Assembly (NCBI GenBank): GCA_023262125.1
Contig: JALRDT010000001.1
Coordinates: 1-13,703, forward strand
Reading direction: 5' to 3'
Length of the DNA: 13,703 nt
Source of the DNA: Candidatus Nanopelagicaceae bacterium
GTDB lineage: Bacteria; Actinomycetota; Actinomycetes; Nanopelagicales; Nanopelagicaceae
Part shown: piece after piece, positions 1 through 7,931 of the stretch
Numbering within the stretch: position 1 is the stretch's first letter
Layout: every line of letters starts with the position of its first letter
Notes under the pieces: model-generated
The model's input: only the letters and a program-made list of their open reading frames with translations
Database searches by the model: none
What the model was told of the DNA's origin: nothing
Program-made: the position numbers and the translations under genes

Positions 1-1
1 T

Positions 2-1663
2 CACCTTGGATTTAGCTGGATTCCCGGCGGCTTTTTAGGTGTTGACCTCTTCTTTGTAATTTCAGGGTATGTAATTACTCGCCTGCTGCTTGATTCTATT
101 CAAAGATCTGGCGGCTTAGATCTCCGTGGGTTTTATGCAGGGCGAATTCGACGCCTGCTTCCGCCGCTGCTCTTTATGTTGGTTATTACCGCAATCTTTG
201 TAGGTGTTTGGGCACCAGATTCGATGCGACGTTTTCTAACAGATGCTCCCTTTGCCTTAACTGGACTAATGAACTGGTGGTTAGTATTTAAAGAGCAAGA
301 TTATTTTGAAAGTTTTGGCAGACCACCTTTACTGCAACACACCTGGTCCTTAGGTGTGGAGGCTCAGTATTACTTGGTTTGGCCTTTGATTCTCCTTTTT
401 GTTTTAAAAGTTTTTGGTAAAAAAGTCATACCGACCGCAGCATTAGCTATTGCAACATTTTCTGGAATTGCCTTATTCCTAGCTTCAGTTCGCGCGGATA
501 TTTCAGCTACTCAGGATATTAGCCACGTTTATTTCGGTACCGATACTCACTCGATTGGTTTATTTCTTGGATCAGCCTTAGCAGTTAGCTGGATCCCGCA
601 AAACTTAAGAATGAATATTGAAAAACGTGCACAAGATTTCATCGATTTTATTGGAGTCTTTGGCTTAATCGGTATTCTGGCATCATTCTTGTTTATCCAA
701 GAGGCAGATCCAACTGCATATCGAATTGCATTTCCTTTGGTTGGAATTTTTGGAAGTGCAATCATTATGTCAGTTGTGCACCCAGCTTCAAGATTTGCAC
801 CCTTATTACAACATCCATTCTTAGTTTGGATAGGTGAAAGATCATATGCAATTTACCTGTGGCATTGGATTGTCTTCCAAGTAACTAGACCGGCACAAGA
901 TTTAACAGGCTCTACCTGGGCACTCTATTTATTCCGAATTTTGGTGGTCTTTGCGCTAGCAGATATCTCACAAAGGTGGATTGAAGTACCGGTGCGCAAT
1001 GGCGCTATTTCAAATTGGTTACGAGGTATGAAATATCGCACCAAAGAAGTTCAGCGAAGACAAAAAGCTACCGCTGGATTAACAGTTTTGGCATTAATTG
1101 CAACAATCACCGTCGTAAGCAATAACGCAATCACAATCGCAGATAGAAATAATGCCGTTGTAAAACAAATGTTTAAGGATGATCAAGTTGCCACAATAAG
1201 CAAAATTGATGGACTTTGGGTGGTTGGAGACTCTGTAATTCTTGGAATTAGAAACGAACTAGAGTCTAAAGAACACATTGGCTTGATCAATGCTCGAGTG
1301 GGACGCCAAGCAGGAGAATTACTCGAAGTAATCAAAAAAGATAAAGCCAAAATGCAGGGAATGAAAACCGTTATCAACTTGGGCAATAACAATAGATTGG
1401 TCGATACAGAAGTAGCTGAAATCTTTTTCGAACTTAAGGACCAGCCACTGGTGGTCGTAGTTAATACTGCTGTGCCCAGAACTTGGCGAGATGAGAACAA
1501 TCAATTAATTCAACGTGAGGCGATGAATTATGCAAATATCAAGATTGTTGATTGGGCTTTAAAATCAGAAAACCACCCGGAGTATTTTGCTCCGGATGGC
1601 GTTCATCTGATTCCTGCTGGTATCTCAGCCTATGTCGCTGAGATTGTTAATTACTTGTATTGA
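2..1663 (+). CDS. Membrane acyltransferase-3 (OafA-like) with C-terminal SGNH domain, 5'-truncated
   Basis: Predicted integral-membrane O-acyltransferase that passes acyl groups, often acetyl, to surface glycans. The reading frame is open from base 2, so the start lies outside the window. An ATG at 176 falls inside the conserved core and is not the start. The first visible codon is a His, followed by GGFLGVDLFFVISGYVIT and then FYAGRIRRLLP, both typical of the acyltransferase-3 N-terminus; that His may be the conserved family histidine. HTWSLGVEAQYYLVWP, the second family signature, sits near 338-385. Many hydrophobic helices follow, up to about 1000. After a last membrane helix near 1075-1130 the C-terminal part carries SGNH-hydrolase blocks: GDS (1226-1234), LGNN (1379-1390) and DGVH (1595-1606), giving a plausible Ser-Asp-His triad. 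Such fusions acetylate polysaccharides or peptidoglycan in known relatives; the substrate here is unknown. Perhaps 25-30 N-terminal residues are missing. It converges on and overlaps the next gene. Confidence 0.9.
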   Translation, partial: HLGFSWIPGGFLGVDLFFVISGYVITRLLLDSIQRSGGLDLRGFYAGRIRRLLPPLLFMLVITAIFVGVWAPDSMRRFLTDAPFALTGLMNWWLVFKEQDYFESFGRPPLLQHTWSLGVEAQYYLVWPLILLFVLKVFGKKVIPTAALAIATFSGIALFLASVRADISATQDISHVYFGTDTHSIGLFLGSALAVSWIPQNLRMNIEKRAQDFIDFIGVFGLIGILASFLFIQEADPTAYRIAFPLVGIFGSAIIMSVVHPASRFAPLLQHPFLVWIGERSYAIYLWHWIVFQVTRPAQDLTGSTWALYLFRILVVFALADISQRWIEVPVRNGAISNWLRGMKYRTKEVQRRQKATAGLTVLALIATITVVSNNAITIADRNNAVVKQMFKDDQVATISKIDGLWVVGDSVILGIRNELESKEHIGLINARVGRQAGELLEVIKKDKAKMQGMKTVINLGNNNRLVDTEVAEIFFELKDQPLVVVVNTAVPRTWRDENNQLIQREAMNYANIKIVDWALKSENHPEYFAPDGVHLIPAGISAYVAEIVNYLY

Positions 1664-2391
1664 CCTGGAAGTCCGAAAACTTTTCCTTCGGCTTTCTGTC
1701 CATCAACGTAAACTGCTGAAATTTTAAATGACATCCAACCCTCGGTGTCGCTCTTTGTGATGTCATATTCAGTAACGTCAGTGCCGACCATTGCAACTTC
1801 GCTGAATTCTCCGCCATTTGATGAGAATTCAATGCTGTAACCCTTTAGGCCTTCTGCTGAAGTTGTCTGATCCCAGAAAATTGTTGCACCGTCTGCTGTG
1901 TAATGTGCAACGATTCCAAGTGGAGCTGCAGTTGTCGAAACAGTTGCAGATGTTGATTCGGTTGGAGTTGCTTCTGCAGTTGGAGAGGTGGTTTCAGTAG
2001 GAGTAGCTGTTTCGTTTGATTCAGAACCATTTGATAACACAATTGCACCAAGTGCAAGAATTCCAATTACCACAGCAAGCACTACGCGATTTGAACCGCC
2101 TTGCTTCTTTGCTGGTGCCGCAGCCTTCGCTGCTGCAACAGGTGCTGCAACCGGAGCTGCGCTAGATACTGCAACTGCTGGAGTGGAAACTTTCTTTGCA
2201 GGAGCTTTCTTCGCAACCTTCTTTACGGCTGCTTTCTTCGCAACTTTCTTAGCAGGAGCTTTCTTAGCAACCTTCTTTACTGCAGCTTTCTTGGCAGCCT
2301 TCTTCACAACTTTCTTAGCAGGCGCTTTCTTTGCTGCTTTCTTAGCAGGCGCTTTCTTCGCGGCCTTCTTTGCAACTTTCTTTGTAGCCAC
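1651..2391 (-). CDS. Lysine-tail single-pass membrane protein with FN3-like domain
   Basis: 246 residues; I do not recognise a named family for the whole protein. Residues 4-67 hold 15 KK doublets separated by only two or three Ala, Val or Pro residues and no Arg, resembling histone H1 or HupB C-terminal tails. An Ala/Pro-rich stretch (70-97) leads to one hydrophobic helix (about 103-119), then a Ser/Thr/Glu/Pro linker (121-156), then a beta-rich domain (about 157-246) containing FWD, GYSIEFS and FKISAVY, which looks like fibronectin type III. By the positive-inside rule the Lys tail is cytoplasmic and the FN3 domain outside. Tail binding to DNA, RNA or other polyanions is inference. The start is GTG at 2391, chosen because AGGAG lies six bases upstream and the tail begins there. 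The 3' end overlaps the acyltransferase by 13 bases. It lies 40 bases after rdgB and could be read from that operon or from its own promoter. Confidence 0.85.
   Translation of the reverse strand: MATKKVAKKAAKKAPAKKAAKKAPAKKVVKKAAKKAAVKKVAKKAPAKKVAKKAAVKKVAKKAPAKKVSTPAVAVSSAAPVAAPVAAAKAAAPAKKQGGSNRVVLAVVIGILALGAIVLSNGSESNETATPTETTSPTAEATPTESTSATVSTTAAPLGIVAHYTADGATIFWDQTTSAEGLKGYSIEFSSNGGEFSEVAMVGTDVTEYDITKSDTEGWMSFKISAVYVDGQKAEGKVFGLPGQYK
2188..2280 (-). repeat. Imperfect 54-base tandem repeat coding part of the Lys tail
   Basis: Bases 2188-2226 and 2242-2280 match at 37 of 39 positions, at an offset of 54 bases (18 codons). They code residues 38-50 and 56-68 of the lysine-tail protein. A further 24-base copy at 2309-2332 matches 2242-2265 with one difference. 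The match at nucleotide level, not just protein level, points to duplication or slippage in this tract. Confidence 0.8.
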
Positions 2392-2431
2392 TTAAATCTC
2401 CTAATTACTGGCTTGAAATAATGGTTGAATT
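2392..2431 (-). promoter_or_regulatory. Leader of the lysine-tail gene with Shine-Dalgarno and possible -10
   Basis: On the minus strand AGGAG lies six bases before the GTG at 2391, which fixes that start. A TAAAAT hexamer at 2434-2429 overlaps the rdgB stop codon and could serve as a -10, giving a leader of about 30 bases. No -35 is evident. The Shine-Dalgarno is clear; the promoter is weak inference. Confidence 0.4.
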
Positions 2432-3019
2432 TTAGCCGATTATGTATGGTGCAATCGCGCGCATCGCTTTACCTCGATGACTTATTGCATCTTTTTCTTC
2501 AGCAGAGAGCTCAGCAGATGAGCAATTTAAGCCTTCCGGCTGGAAAAGTGGGTCATACCCAAAGCCGCCAGAACCTACCGATTGGTGAAGGATCCTGCCG
2601 TAAAAACGGCCCTCTTCCACTCTTTCAAATCCATCAGGGCGAACATAAGCGGCAACACATATGAAATATGCACCTCTGCTTTCATCCGGCACATTTGCCA
2701 AAGCTGCAAGTAATTTTTCATTATTTGCAGCATCGCCTTGACCCGAATAACGCGCCGAGTAAAGACCCGGTGCGCCACCTAAAGCATCTACACATATTCC
2801 ACTGTCGTCTGCAATCGCAGGTAATCCCGTTAGCTTGCAGATTGTTCTAGCCTTTAAAAGTGAGTTTTCTTCAAAAGTGCTTCCAGTTTCTTCAATCTCT
2901 CCGATTTCTGGAAATTCATCTAAGCCAACAACTTCTAAGTGGGTAGCCCCTAAATCACTGAGAATTCGTCGAAACTCAATAACTTTTCCAGAATTTTTGG
3001 TTGCTAAAACTAGTTTCAT
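2432..3019 (-). CDS. rdgB: dITP/XTP pyrophosphatase (HAM1/RdgB family)
   Basis: Cytoplasmic enzyme of 195 residues that hydrolyses non-canonical purine nucleoside triphosphates (dITP, ITP, XTP) to the monophosphate and pyrophosphate, keeping deaminated bases out of DNA and RNA. Family motifs are intact: TKNSGK at 7-12 (phosphate binding), DDSG at 71-74 (metal and catalysis), GGFGYDPLF at 151-159 (base pocket) and SHRGKA at 180-185. The length is normal for the family. The ATG at 3019 shares ATGA with the stop of rph and has no good Shine-Dalgarno of its own, so translation is probably coupled to rph. The rph-rdgB pairing is widespread in Actinobacteria, which supports the call. Confidence 0.96.
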   Translation of the reverse strand: MKLVLATKNSGKVIEFRRILSDLGATHLEVVGLDEFPEIGEIEETGSTFEENSLLKARTICKLTGLPAIADDSGICVDALGGAPGLYSARYSGQGDAANNEKLLAALANVPDESRGAYFICVAAYVRPDGFERVEEGRFYGRILHQSVGSGGFGYDPLFQPEGLNCSSAELSAEEKDAISHRGKAMRAIAPYIIG

Positions 3020-3738
3020 GAAAGAGATTTAATTTGAAGTTCTGAAAGCGTATGACAGCCTTCTACAGCCAAATCAAGAAGTGAATTAAGTAAATTACGA
3101 TCAAAAGGTTCGCCTTCAGCAGTGCCTTGAACTTCAATAAACTTTCCAGACCCTGAAATAACCACATTCATATCAGTTTCCGCTCGAACATCTTCTTCAT
3201 AACAGAGATCGAGCATTGGCTTTCCGTCAATGATTCCTACTGAAACTGCTGCGACTGATTCTTTTAACACTTTTGCATCAGCTTTTACGTGACCATTCGC
3301 TTTTGCCCAAGCAATCGCATCCGCAAGTGCAACATAAGCGCCGGTGATAGCTGCAGTTCTGGTTCCGCCATCTGCCTGCAAAACATCGCAGTCGAGAACA
3401 ATTGTGTTCTCTCCTAACGCATGATTGTCAATTACTGCGCGAAGTGAACGGCCGATTAATCTAGAAATTTCTTGGGTGCGTCCGCCTAACTTTCCTTTCA
3501 CGCTTTCGCGATCAGAGCGGGTATGGGTGGCACGCGGAAGCATTGAATATTCTGACGTAACCCAGCCTTTGCCAGAATCTTTTAACCAACGTGGAACGCC
3601 TGGGGTAAATGATGCAACGCACAAAACTCTGGTGTTACCGAATTCAACAATAACTGAACCTTCTGCGTTGTTTAGCCAATTGCGCGTAAATTTAATTTCA
3701 CGTAATTGATTATTACTTCGGCCATCATTTCTTGTCAT
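3016..3738 (-). CDS. rph: Ribonuclease PH
   Basis: Phosphate-dependent 3'-to-5' exoribonuclease of 240 residues that trims tRNA and other RNA 3' ends, normally as a ring-shaped hexamer in the cytoplasm. The N-terminus (MTRNDGR), the [17 protein letters not shown] block (58-74), [14 protein letters not shown] (116-129, including the phosphate site) and [10 protein letters not shown] (203-212) are all typical, and the length is close to the usual 238 or so. The ATG at 3738 has GGGAG five bases upstream. The gene follows murI by 10 bases and its TGA overlaps the ATG of rdgB, giving a tight murI-rph-rdgB unit. Confidence 0.97.
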   Translation of the reverse strand: MTRNDGRSNNQLREIKFTRNWLNNAEGSVIVEFGNTRVLCVASFTPGVPRWLKDSGKGWVTSEYSMLPRATHTRSDRESVKGKLGGRTQEISRLIGRSLRAVIDNHALGENTIVLDCDVLQADGGTRTAAITGAYVALADAIAWAKANGHVKADAKVLKESVAAVSVGIIDGKPMLDLCYEEDVRAETDMNVVISGSGKFIEVQGTAEGEPFDRNLLNSLLDLAVEGCHTLSELQIKSLS

Positions 3739-3748
3739 TAGAGCTCCC

Positions 3749-4546
3749 TCAAAGTTCCTGGTGTTGAACTTTTGTTACTTCTGGTCCCAAGAAACGTCGG
3801 GCCAAAACTTCGAATTGATGAGAATCGCCTGTTGCTAAAAATTCGTGGCTAGGAGCGCTATTTGAATTTTCTCTCAACAGATTCTTTTCGACTAAAACTC
3901 TGTATAAATCTTTAGCGGTCTCTTCAGCTGATGAAACAAGCGTTACGCCCTCACCCATTACATAAGAAATCACACCGGTTAGCAATGGATAGTGCGTGCA
4001 ACCTAAAACCAAAGTATCTACTTTCGCATCAATCATAGGCGCTAAATATTCACGCGCAATCGCAGTTATCTCTGCGCCGGTAGTTTCACCACGTTCGACA
4101 TATTCAACAAATCTTGGACATGCTTTAGAGGTGATTTGTAATTGTGGTGCTGCAGCAAATGCATCTAAATATGATCCTGAGTCGATAGTGGCATTAGTGC
4201 CAATTACACCAACTTTTCCTAAGCGAGTAGCCGCAACTGCTCGTCTTGCAGCCGGTTGTATAACTTCGATAATTGGTACTTGAAATCTTTCGCGAGCATC
4301 TCGAAGCATTGCTGAACTTGCAGTATTGCAAGCAATCACGATTGCTTTGCAACCACGTTTAACTAAGAATTCAATGATTTCTAAAGAGAATTCGCGCACT
4401 TCGGCAATCTTTCGTGGTCCGTATGGGCCACGAGCAGTATCGCCAATGTAAATAGTTGACTCATTAGGCAATTGATCAATTATGGCTCGAGCAACTGTTA
4501 AGCCGCCTACGCCAGAATCAAATATTCCAATCGGTGAATTACTCAC
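3749..4546 (-). CDS. murI: Glutamate racemase
   Basis: Cofactor-independent racemase of 265 residues that converts L-glutamate to the D-glutamate needed for the peptidoglycan stem peptide; cytoplasmic. Both catalytic cysteines are present, in ACNTASS (Cys73) and GCTHYPLL (Cys183). The N-terminal [10 protein letters not shown] (9-18) and the GDTARGPYG block (35-43) are also intact. The start is GTG at 4546, which places the conserved N-terminus correctly. No Shine-Dalgarno precedes it; a TACAAT hexamer lies seven bases upstream instead, so murI may begin its own leaderless transcript. It follows ftsX by 13 bases and leads into rph. Confidence 0.96.
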   Translation of the reverse strand: MSNSPIGIFDSGVGGLTVARAIIDQLPNESTIYIGDTARGPYGPRKIAEVREFSLEIIEFLVKRGCKAIVIACNTASSAMLRDARERFQVPIIEVIQPAARRAVAATRLGKVGVIGTNATIDSGSYLDAFAAAPQLQITSKACPRFVEYVERGETTGAEITAIAREYLAPMIDAKVDTLVLGCTHYPLLTGVISYVMGEGVTLVSSAEETAKDLYRVLVEKNLLRENSNSAPSHEFLATGDSHQFEVLARRFLGPEVTKVQHQEL

Positions 4547-4553
4547 GCTAGGA

Positions 4554-4559
4554 ATTGTA
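4554..4559 (-). promoter_or_regulatory. Predicted leaderless -10 element for murI
   Basis: On the minus strand TACAAT, close to the TATAAT consensus, directly follows the TAA of ftsX and is seven bases from the GTG of murI. That spacing would put the transcription start at or next to the start codon. No -35 is recognisable, which is common in actinobacterial promoters. Confidence 0.5.
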
Positions 4560-5462
4560 TTAGACCTTTAGATACTTACGTAATGTGATTGCAGAAGCCA
4601 GAATTGATACAGCTAGGCCAGTAAGTAGCAGCCAAGCAGATGCAATCCAGACCTCTCCCCAACCAAAAAACTTAGTGAAAGTAAGTAACGGAGCAATTTT
4701 GCTATCAATTACCGATTTAATTCCTGCAAGAAGACCAGTTGCCATAATCCAACCGACGAATGCTGAGAAGACACCTTCTAGCAAGAATGGCAACTGAATA
4801 GACCAACTAGTTGCACCAACTAATTTCATAACATTTGTTTCACGTCTGCGGTTGAATGCAGCAATACGCAAAGTGTTACTAATTAGCAATGCCGCAGTTA
4901 ATACTGAAGCCAAGCCCACCGCGAGCGCACCATCTCGAAGAACTCCTAATAATTTAAAGAATTTATCTAGAATAGTTCTTTGGTCTTGAACTACGTCAAC
5001 ACCTGGGCGCCCAGTAAATGCAGAAACTACAACGTCATATTGAGTTGGATCTTTTAATTTGACTCTAAATGACTCTGGAAGTTGATCGGCTGTAACGTTC
5101 TGCGCAATAGCAGAGTCCTTGAAGCGCTCTTTAAAATGCAAAAACGCCTCTGATTGTGATTCGTAATAAACCTTATCTACTACTGGTAAAGCTTGAAGAT
5201 CTTGTTGAATAGCAAGTCGTTGTTCTGATGTAACAACACCGGTCGAGCAAGATGCAGATTCCGATAGGGAACTACATAAGAAAACTGAAACTTCAATTTT
5301 GTCGTACCAGTAATCCTTCATCGCCTTGACTTGAGCATTTGAGAGTAATCCGATACCTAGAAGGCTAAGAGAAATTGCCGTAGTAACCATTACCGCAAAG
5401 GTCATAGTCGCGTTACGACGTAATCCAATTCCTACTTCGCTTGCAACAAATCGAGCGCGCAT
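4560..5462 (-). CDS. ftsX: Cell-division membrane protein FtsX
   Basis: Membrane subunit of the FtsEX complex, which couples ATP hydrolysis inside the cell to activation of peptidoglycan hydrolases outside. The 300 residues show a short cytoplasmic N-terminus, a first helix (about 20-42), a large extracellular domain (about 43-170), and three more helices (about 174-195, 222-246 and 270-292), the standard FtsX plan. [18 protein letters not shown] (205-222) is the conserved cytoplasmic loop that faces FtsE. Cys63 and Cys72 in the extracellular domain could form a disulfide. The ATG at 5462 lies four bases after ftsE, so the two are co-transcribed. No hydrolase partner gene directly follows it. 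Confidence 0.95.
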   Translation of the reverse strand: MRARFVASEVGIGLRRNATMTFAVMVTTAISLSLLGIGLLSNAQVKAMKDYWYDKIEVSVFLCSSLSESASCSTGVVTSEQRLAIQQDLQALPVVDKVYYESQSEAFLHFKERFKDSAIAQNVTADQLPESFRVKLKDPTQYDVVVSAFTGRPGVDVVQDQRTILDKFFKLLGVLRDGALAVGLASVLTAALLISNTLRIAAFNRRRETNVMKLVGATSWSIQLPFLLEGVFSAFVGWIMATGLLAGIKSVIDSKIAPLLTFTKFFGWGEVWIASAWLLLTGLAVSILASAITLRKYLKV

Positions 5463-5466
5463 TTAA

Positions 5467-6156
5467 TTACCCCGTGTATCCATATACGCCACGTACTTGA
5501 TCTCGAACTACGTGGCCCTGATCTAATTCGATAACTCGTTTGCGCATTTGATCCACAATTCCAGAATCGTGTGTTGCCATAAGTACAGTCGTGCCTTCAC
5601 GATTGATTCGATCAAGTAATTTCATGATGCCAACTGAGGTCGCAGGATCTAAATTTCCAGTTGGCTCGTCTGCAATTAAAATAGGTGGCTTAGTTACATA
5701 TGCTCTTGCAATAGCTACACGCTGCTGTTCACCACCTGAAATTTCAGATGGCTTACGATCGCCTTTATCTTCAAGTCCAACGAGTTCTAGCACTTCTGGG
5801 ACCTCGCGGTTAATCTCTTTTTGTGAATGACCTAAAACATGAAGTGCAAAAGCTACATTCTCAGTAATGGTCTTATTAGGCAATAAGCGGAAATCTTGGA
5901 AAACCGTGCCGACTTGGCGGCGAAGTTCGGGAACTTTGTGATTTGGCAGAGTATTTAAATCTTTGCCAGCTACATGAATTGTTCCGGTGGTTGGACGTTC
6001 TTCACGAAGAACTAAACGCAAGAAAGTCGATTTACCTGAACCGGACAGACCAACGAGGAAGACGAATTCGCCTTTTTCAATTTCAAGATTGACATTATCC
6101 AAGGCTGGACGATCTGTGCCTGGATAAATCTTGCTGACGTTTTCAAATCTGATCAT
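5467..6156 (-). CDS. ftsE: Cell-division ATP-binding protein FtsE
   Basis: ABC-type ATPase of 229 residues that pairs with FtsX at the division site. All ATPase motifs are present: Walker [10 protein letters not shown] (36-44), Q-loop Q87, signature SGGEQQR (140-146), Walker B ILIADE (159-164), D-loop near 167-170 and the H-loop His196. The N-terminus [13 protein letters not shown] is typical of FtsE, which supports the ATG at 6156. Only four bases separate it from ftsX. Upstream lies a 95-base gap to prfB with no Shine-Dalgarno before the ATG, so the ftsEX unit probably starts in that gap. Confidence 0.97.
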   Translation of the reverse strand: MIRFENVSKIYPGTDRPALDNVNLEIEKGEFVFLVGLSGSGKSTFLRLVLREERPTTGTIHVAGKDLNTLPNHKVPELRRQVGTVFQDFRLLPNKTITENVAFALHVLGHSQKEINREVPEVLELVGLEDKGDRKPSEISGGEQQRVAIARAYVTKPPILIADEPTGNLDPATSVGIMKLLDRINREGTTVLMATHDSGIVDQMRKRVIELDQGHVVRDQVRGVYGYTG

Positions 6157-6251
6157 AACGAGGCAAGTTTAGGTAACTAAATGGCAATTTCCCGATATTT
6201 CGCCAATTTCTCAGCTTTTTCACACGCTCAACTTTGGAGAAAGGTGATTTA
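6157..6251 (-). promoter_or_regulatory. prfB-ftsE spacer with a possible ftsE promoter
   Basis: This 95-base spacer is the longest gap in the minus-strand cluster. TAAACT at 6171-6166 fits TANNNT and lies nine bases before the ftsE ATG, slightly far for a leaderless start. I see no -35, no Shine-Dalgarno and no clear terminator hairpin. A 7-base direct repeat (CAATTTC at 6185-6191 and 6204-6210) is probably chance. Confidence 0.3.
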
Positions 6252-7352
6252 TTACGCAGTACGACGCCAGCGGATTCCTGATTCGATGAAATCATCAATT
6301 TCACCATTTAAAACTGCCTGTGTATTTCCTGTTTCATGATCAGTGCGTAAATCTTTAACCATTTGGTAAGGATGCAATACATATGAACGCATTTGATTGC
6401 CCCATGAACCAGAATTACTTCCCTTAAGAGCATCAATTTTTGCTTGCTCTTCTTGTCGTCGACGTTCTAATAATTTTGATTGAAGAACTGCCATTGCAGT
6501 TGCTTTGTTCTGAATTTGGGAACGTTCATTCTGACAAGAAACGACAATGCCGGTCGGCATGTGAGTAATACGTACAGCAGAGTCAGTGGTGTTAACACCT
6601 TGACCACCAGGGCCAGATGATCGGTAAACATCGACTCGAATCTCTTTTTCATCAATTTCTATATGATCACTTTGATCTACAACTGGTACGACTTCAACTC
6701 CACAAAAAGAAGTGTGGCGTCGACTCTGTGAATCAAATGGTGAAATTCGGACCAATCGATGGGTTCCTTGCTCGACCGACAATGTCCCATATGCATATGG
6801 CGCAGATACTCTAAATGTTGTTGATTTAATTCCAGCTTCTTCGCCATATGAAGTTTCGAGCACATCGACTTTGTAATTATGTCTTTCACAATAACGTAAA
6901 TACATACGGCTGATCATTTCTGCCCAGTCACATGCCTCAACTCCGCCTGCTTCAGAGCGAATTGTCACCAAAGCATCACGTTCATCATATTCACCAGATA
7001 AAAGAGTCTGTACTTCTAATTCACTTAAAACTTTTGTAATTGAATTTAACTCAGTATCAGCATCTACAAAGGCTGATTTGTCGCCTGCTTCTTCAGCCAA
7101 TTCAAGGAGTACCGGAATATCATCAATTCTCCTGCGAAGCGTTGTTAATTTATTTATTTGAGATTGGGTATGGCTCAATTTTGAAGTTATCCGTTGCGCA
7201 TTCTCAGTGTCATTCCAAAGATCTGGCGCTCCAGCTTCAATTTCAAGTTTTGCAGCTTCTTCTTTTAATTTTGGTAAATCGAGTACTTGTTCTATGCCAG
7301 AAAGCGTCTGACTTAGGGCAGCAATCTCCCCGTTGTAATCGCGTTCGGCCAT
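6252..7352 (-). CDS. prfB: Peptide chain release factor 2
   Basis: Class I release factor of 366 residues that recognises UGA and UAA stop codons on the ribosome and triggers peptide release. SPF (204-206), the RF2 stop-recognition tripeptide, separates it from RF1, and GGQ (249-251) is the peptidyl-tRNA hydrolysis motif. The length matches bacterial RF2. At residues 24-26 (Val-Leu-Asp), where many bacteria carry an in-frame UGA and a +1 frameshift, the frame is open (CTC GAT), so there is no autoregulatory frameshift. The ATG at 7352 lies nine bases after the DUF2017 gene. It has no Shine-Dalgarno but a TAAACT hexamer six bases upstream, suggesting a leaderless transcript. Confidence 0.97.
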   Translation of the reverse strand: MAERDYNGEIAALSQTLSGIEQVLDLPKLKEEAAKLEIEAGAPDLWNDTENAQRITSKLSHTQSQINKLTTLRRRIDDIPVLLELAEEAGDKSAFVDADTELNSITKVLSELEVQTLLSGEYDERDALVTIRSEAGGVEACDWAEMISRMYLRYCERHNYKVDVLETSYGEEAGIKSTTFRVSAPYAYGTLSVEQGTHRLVRISPFDSQSRRHTSFCGVEVVPVVDQSDHIEIDEKEIRVDVYRSSGPGGQGVNTTDSAVRITHMPTGIVVSCQNERSQIQNKATAMAVLQSKLLERRRQEEQAKIDALKGSNSGSWGNQMRSYVLHPYQMVKDLRTDHETGNTQAVLNGEIDDFIESGIRWRRTA

Positions 7353-7358
7353 GTAGAT

Positions 7359-7364
7359 AGTTTA
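7359..7364 (-). promoter_or_regulatory. Predicted leaderless -10 element for prfB
   Basis: TAAACT on the minus strand ends six bases before the prfB ATG, exactly the -12 to -7 position if transcription starts at the A of ATG. Its first three bases are the TAA stop codon of the preceding DUF2017 gene. No -35 is obvious. Confidence 0.45.
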
Positions 7365-7931
7365 GCGTTCAGTTACATCATCCATTAACGCTTGTATCAA
7401 ACTCTCCTGTAACCAACCTAACCATGTGTAAACGGCATAAACCGCTCTTAGTGGGTCATCTGGCTTAAGTAATTCCAAATGTTCTTGTTGAGTATCTTCA
7501 ATTTTTAATCTAACGCCCAAGGCAAGACGAATATCATTCAATCCACCAAGCCAAGCATTTGCACCTTCATGATCTAAATCAATTGGTTGATTACCTGCAT
7601 TTATGAGATTACTCCTGATTGCCATGGAATGCGCACGTTTTTTATCTCTTAACGTTGATTCGGTATATCTACGAAACTCTGAAGCTGCGGCCTCATCTGC
7701 GTAAGCATTTGGAAGAAGTCTCAATAAAACTTCATCTTCTGGTGGTGCATCATGGACCGTAATTCCTACCATTGCAGCTAGCGGATCATCATTTGCATGA
7801 TCTACTCGTTCCGCTAAGAGTTCGATGATTTGTTCACTTAAATTAATCAGTACTTCTCGCTCAGATTCGGAGAATTTGGCTTGATATTCATTCTCGCCAT
7901 GGCGTTTAAAACCATTTTGTTGATCAGCCAT
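7362..7931 (-). CDS. DUF2017 family protein
   Basis: 189 residues with the conserved blocks of the actinobacterial DUF2017 family: an N-terminal SESEREVLINLSEQIIELL region, RLLPNAYADEAAASEFRRYTE, AWLGGLNDIRLALGVRLKI and a C-terminal WLGWLQESLIQAL. It appears soluble and largely helical, with no signal peptide. Its function is not established; constant linkage to clpS in Actinobacteria suggests a link to ClpS-Clp proteolysis, but that is inference. The start at 7931 is preferred because its ATG overlaps the clpS stop as TAATG and GAAGAG precedes it. An in-frame upstream ATG at 7961 would overlap clpS by 31 bases and add ten unconserved residues. Confidence 0.9.
   Translation of the reverse strand: MADQQNGFKRHGENEYQAKFSESEREVLINLSEQIIELLAERVDHANDDPLAAMVGITVHDAPPEDEVLLRLLPNAYADEAAASEFRRYTESTLRDKKRAHSMAIRSNLINAGNQPIDLDHEGANAWLGGLNDIRLALGVRLKIEDTQQEHLELLKPDDPLRAVYAVYTWLGWLQESLIQALMDDVTER

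Noticed and set aside
176..178. ATG at 176 as the acyltransferase start
   Set aside because: The same frame upstream to base 2 encodes conserved acyltransferase-3 sequence, so the start is outside the window.
2188..2340. Repeated tract as a CRISPR array
   Set aside because: Repeats are imperfect, contiguous and in frame within a coding gene, with no regular unique spacers.
1988..2395. Plus-strand open frames across the Lys-tail region
   Set aside because: They translate the antisense of the KKA repeats into Phe/Ala-rich or Leu/Arg/Cys-rich low-complexity peptides. The minus-strand frame has the Shine-Dalgarno, a membrane helix and a folded domain.
6185..6210. Direct repeat of seven bases upstream of ftsE as an operator
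   Set aside because: Short, AT-rich and present only twice; chance is the simplest explanation.
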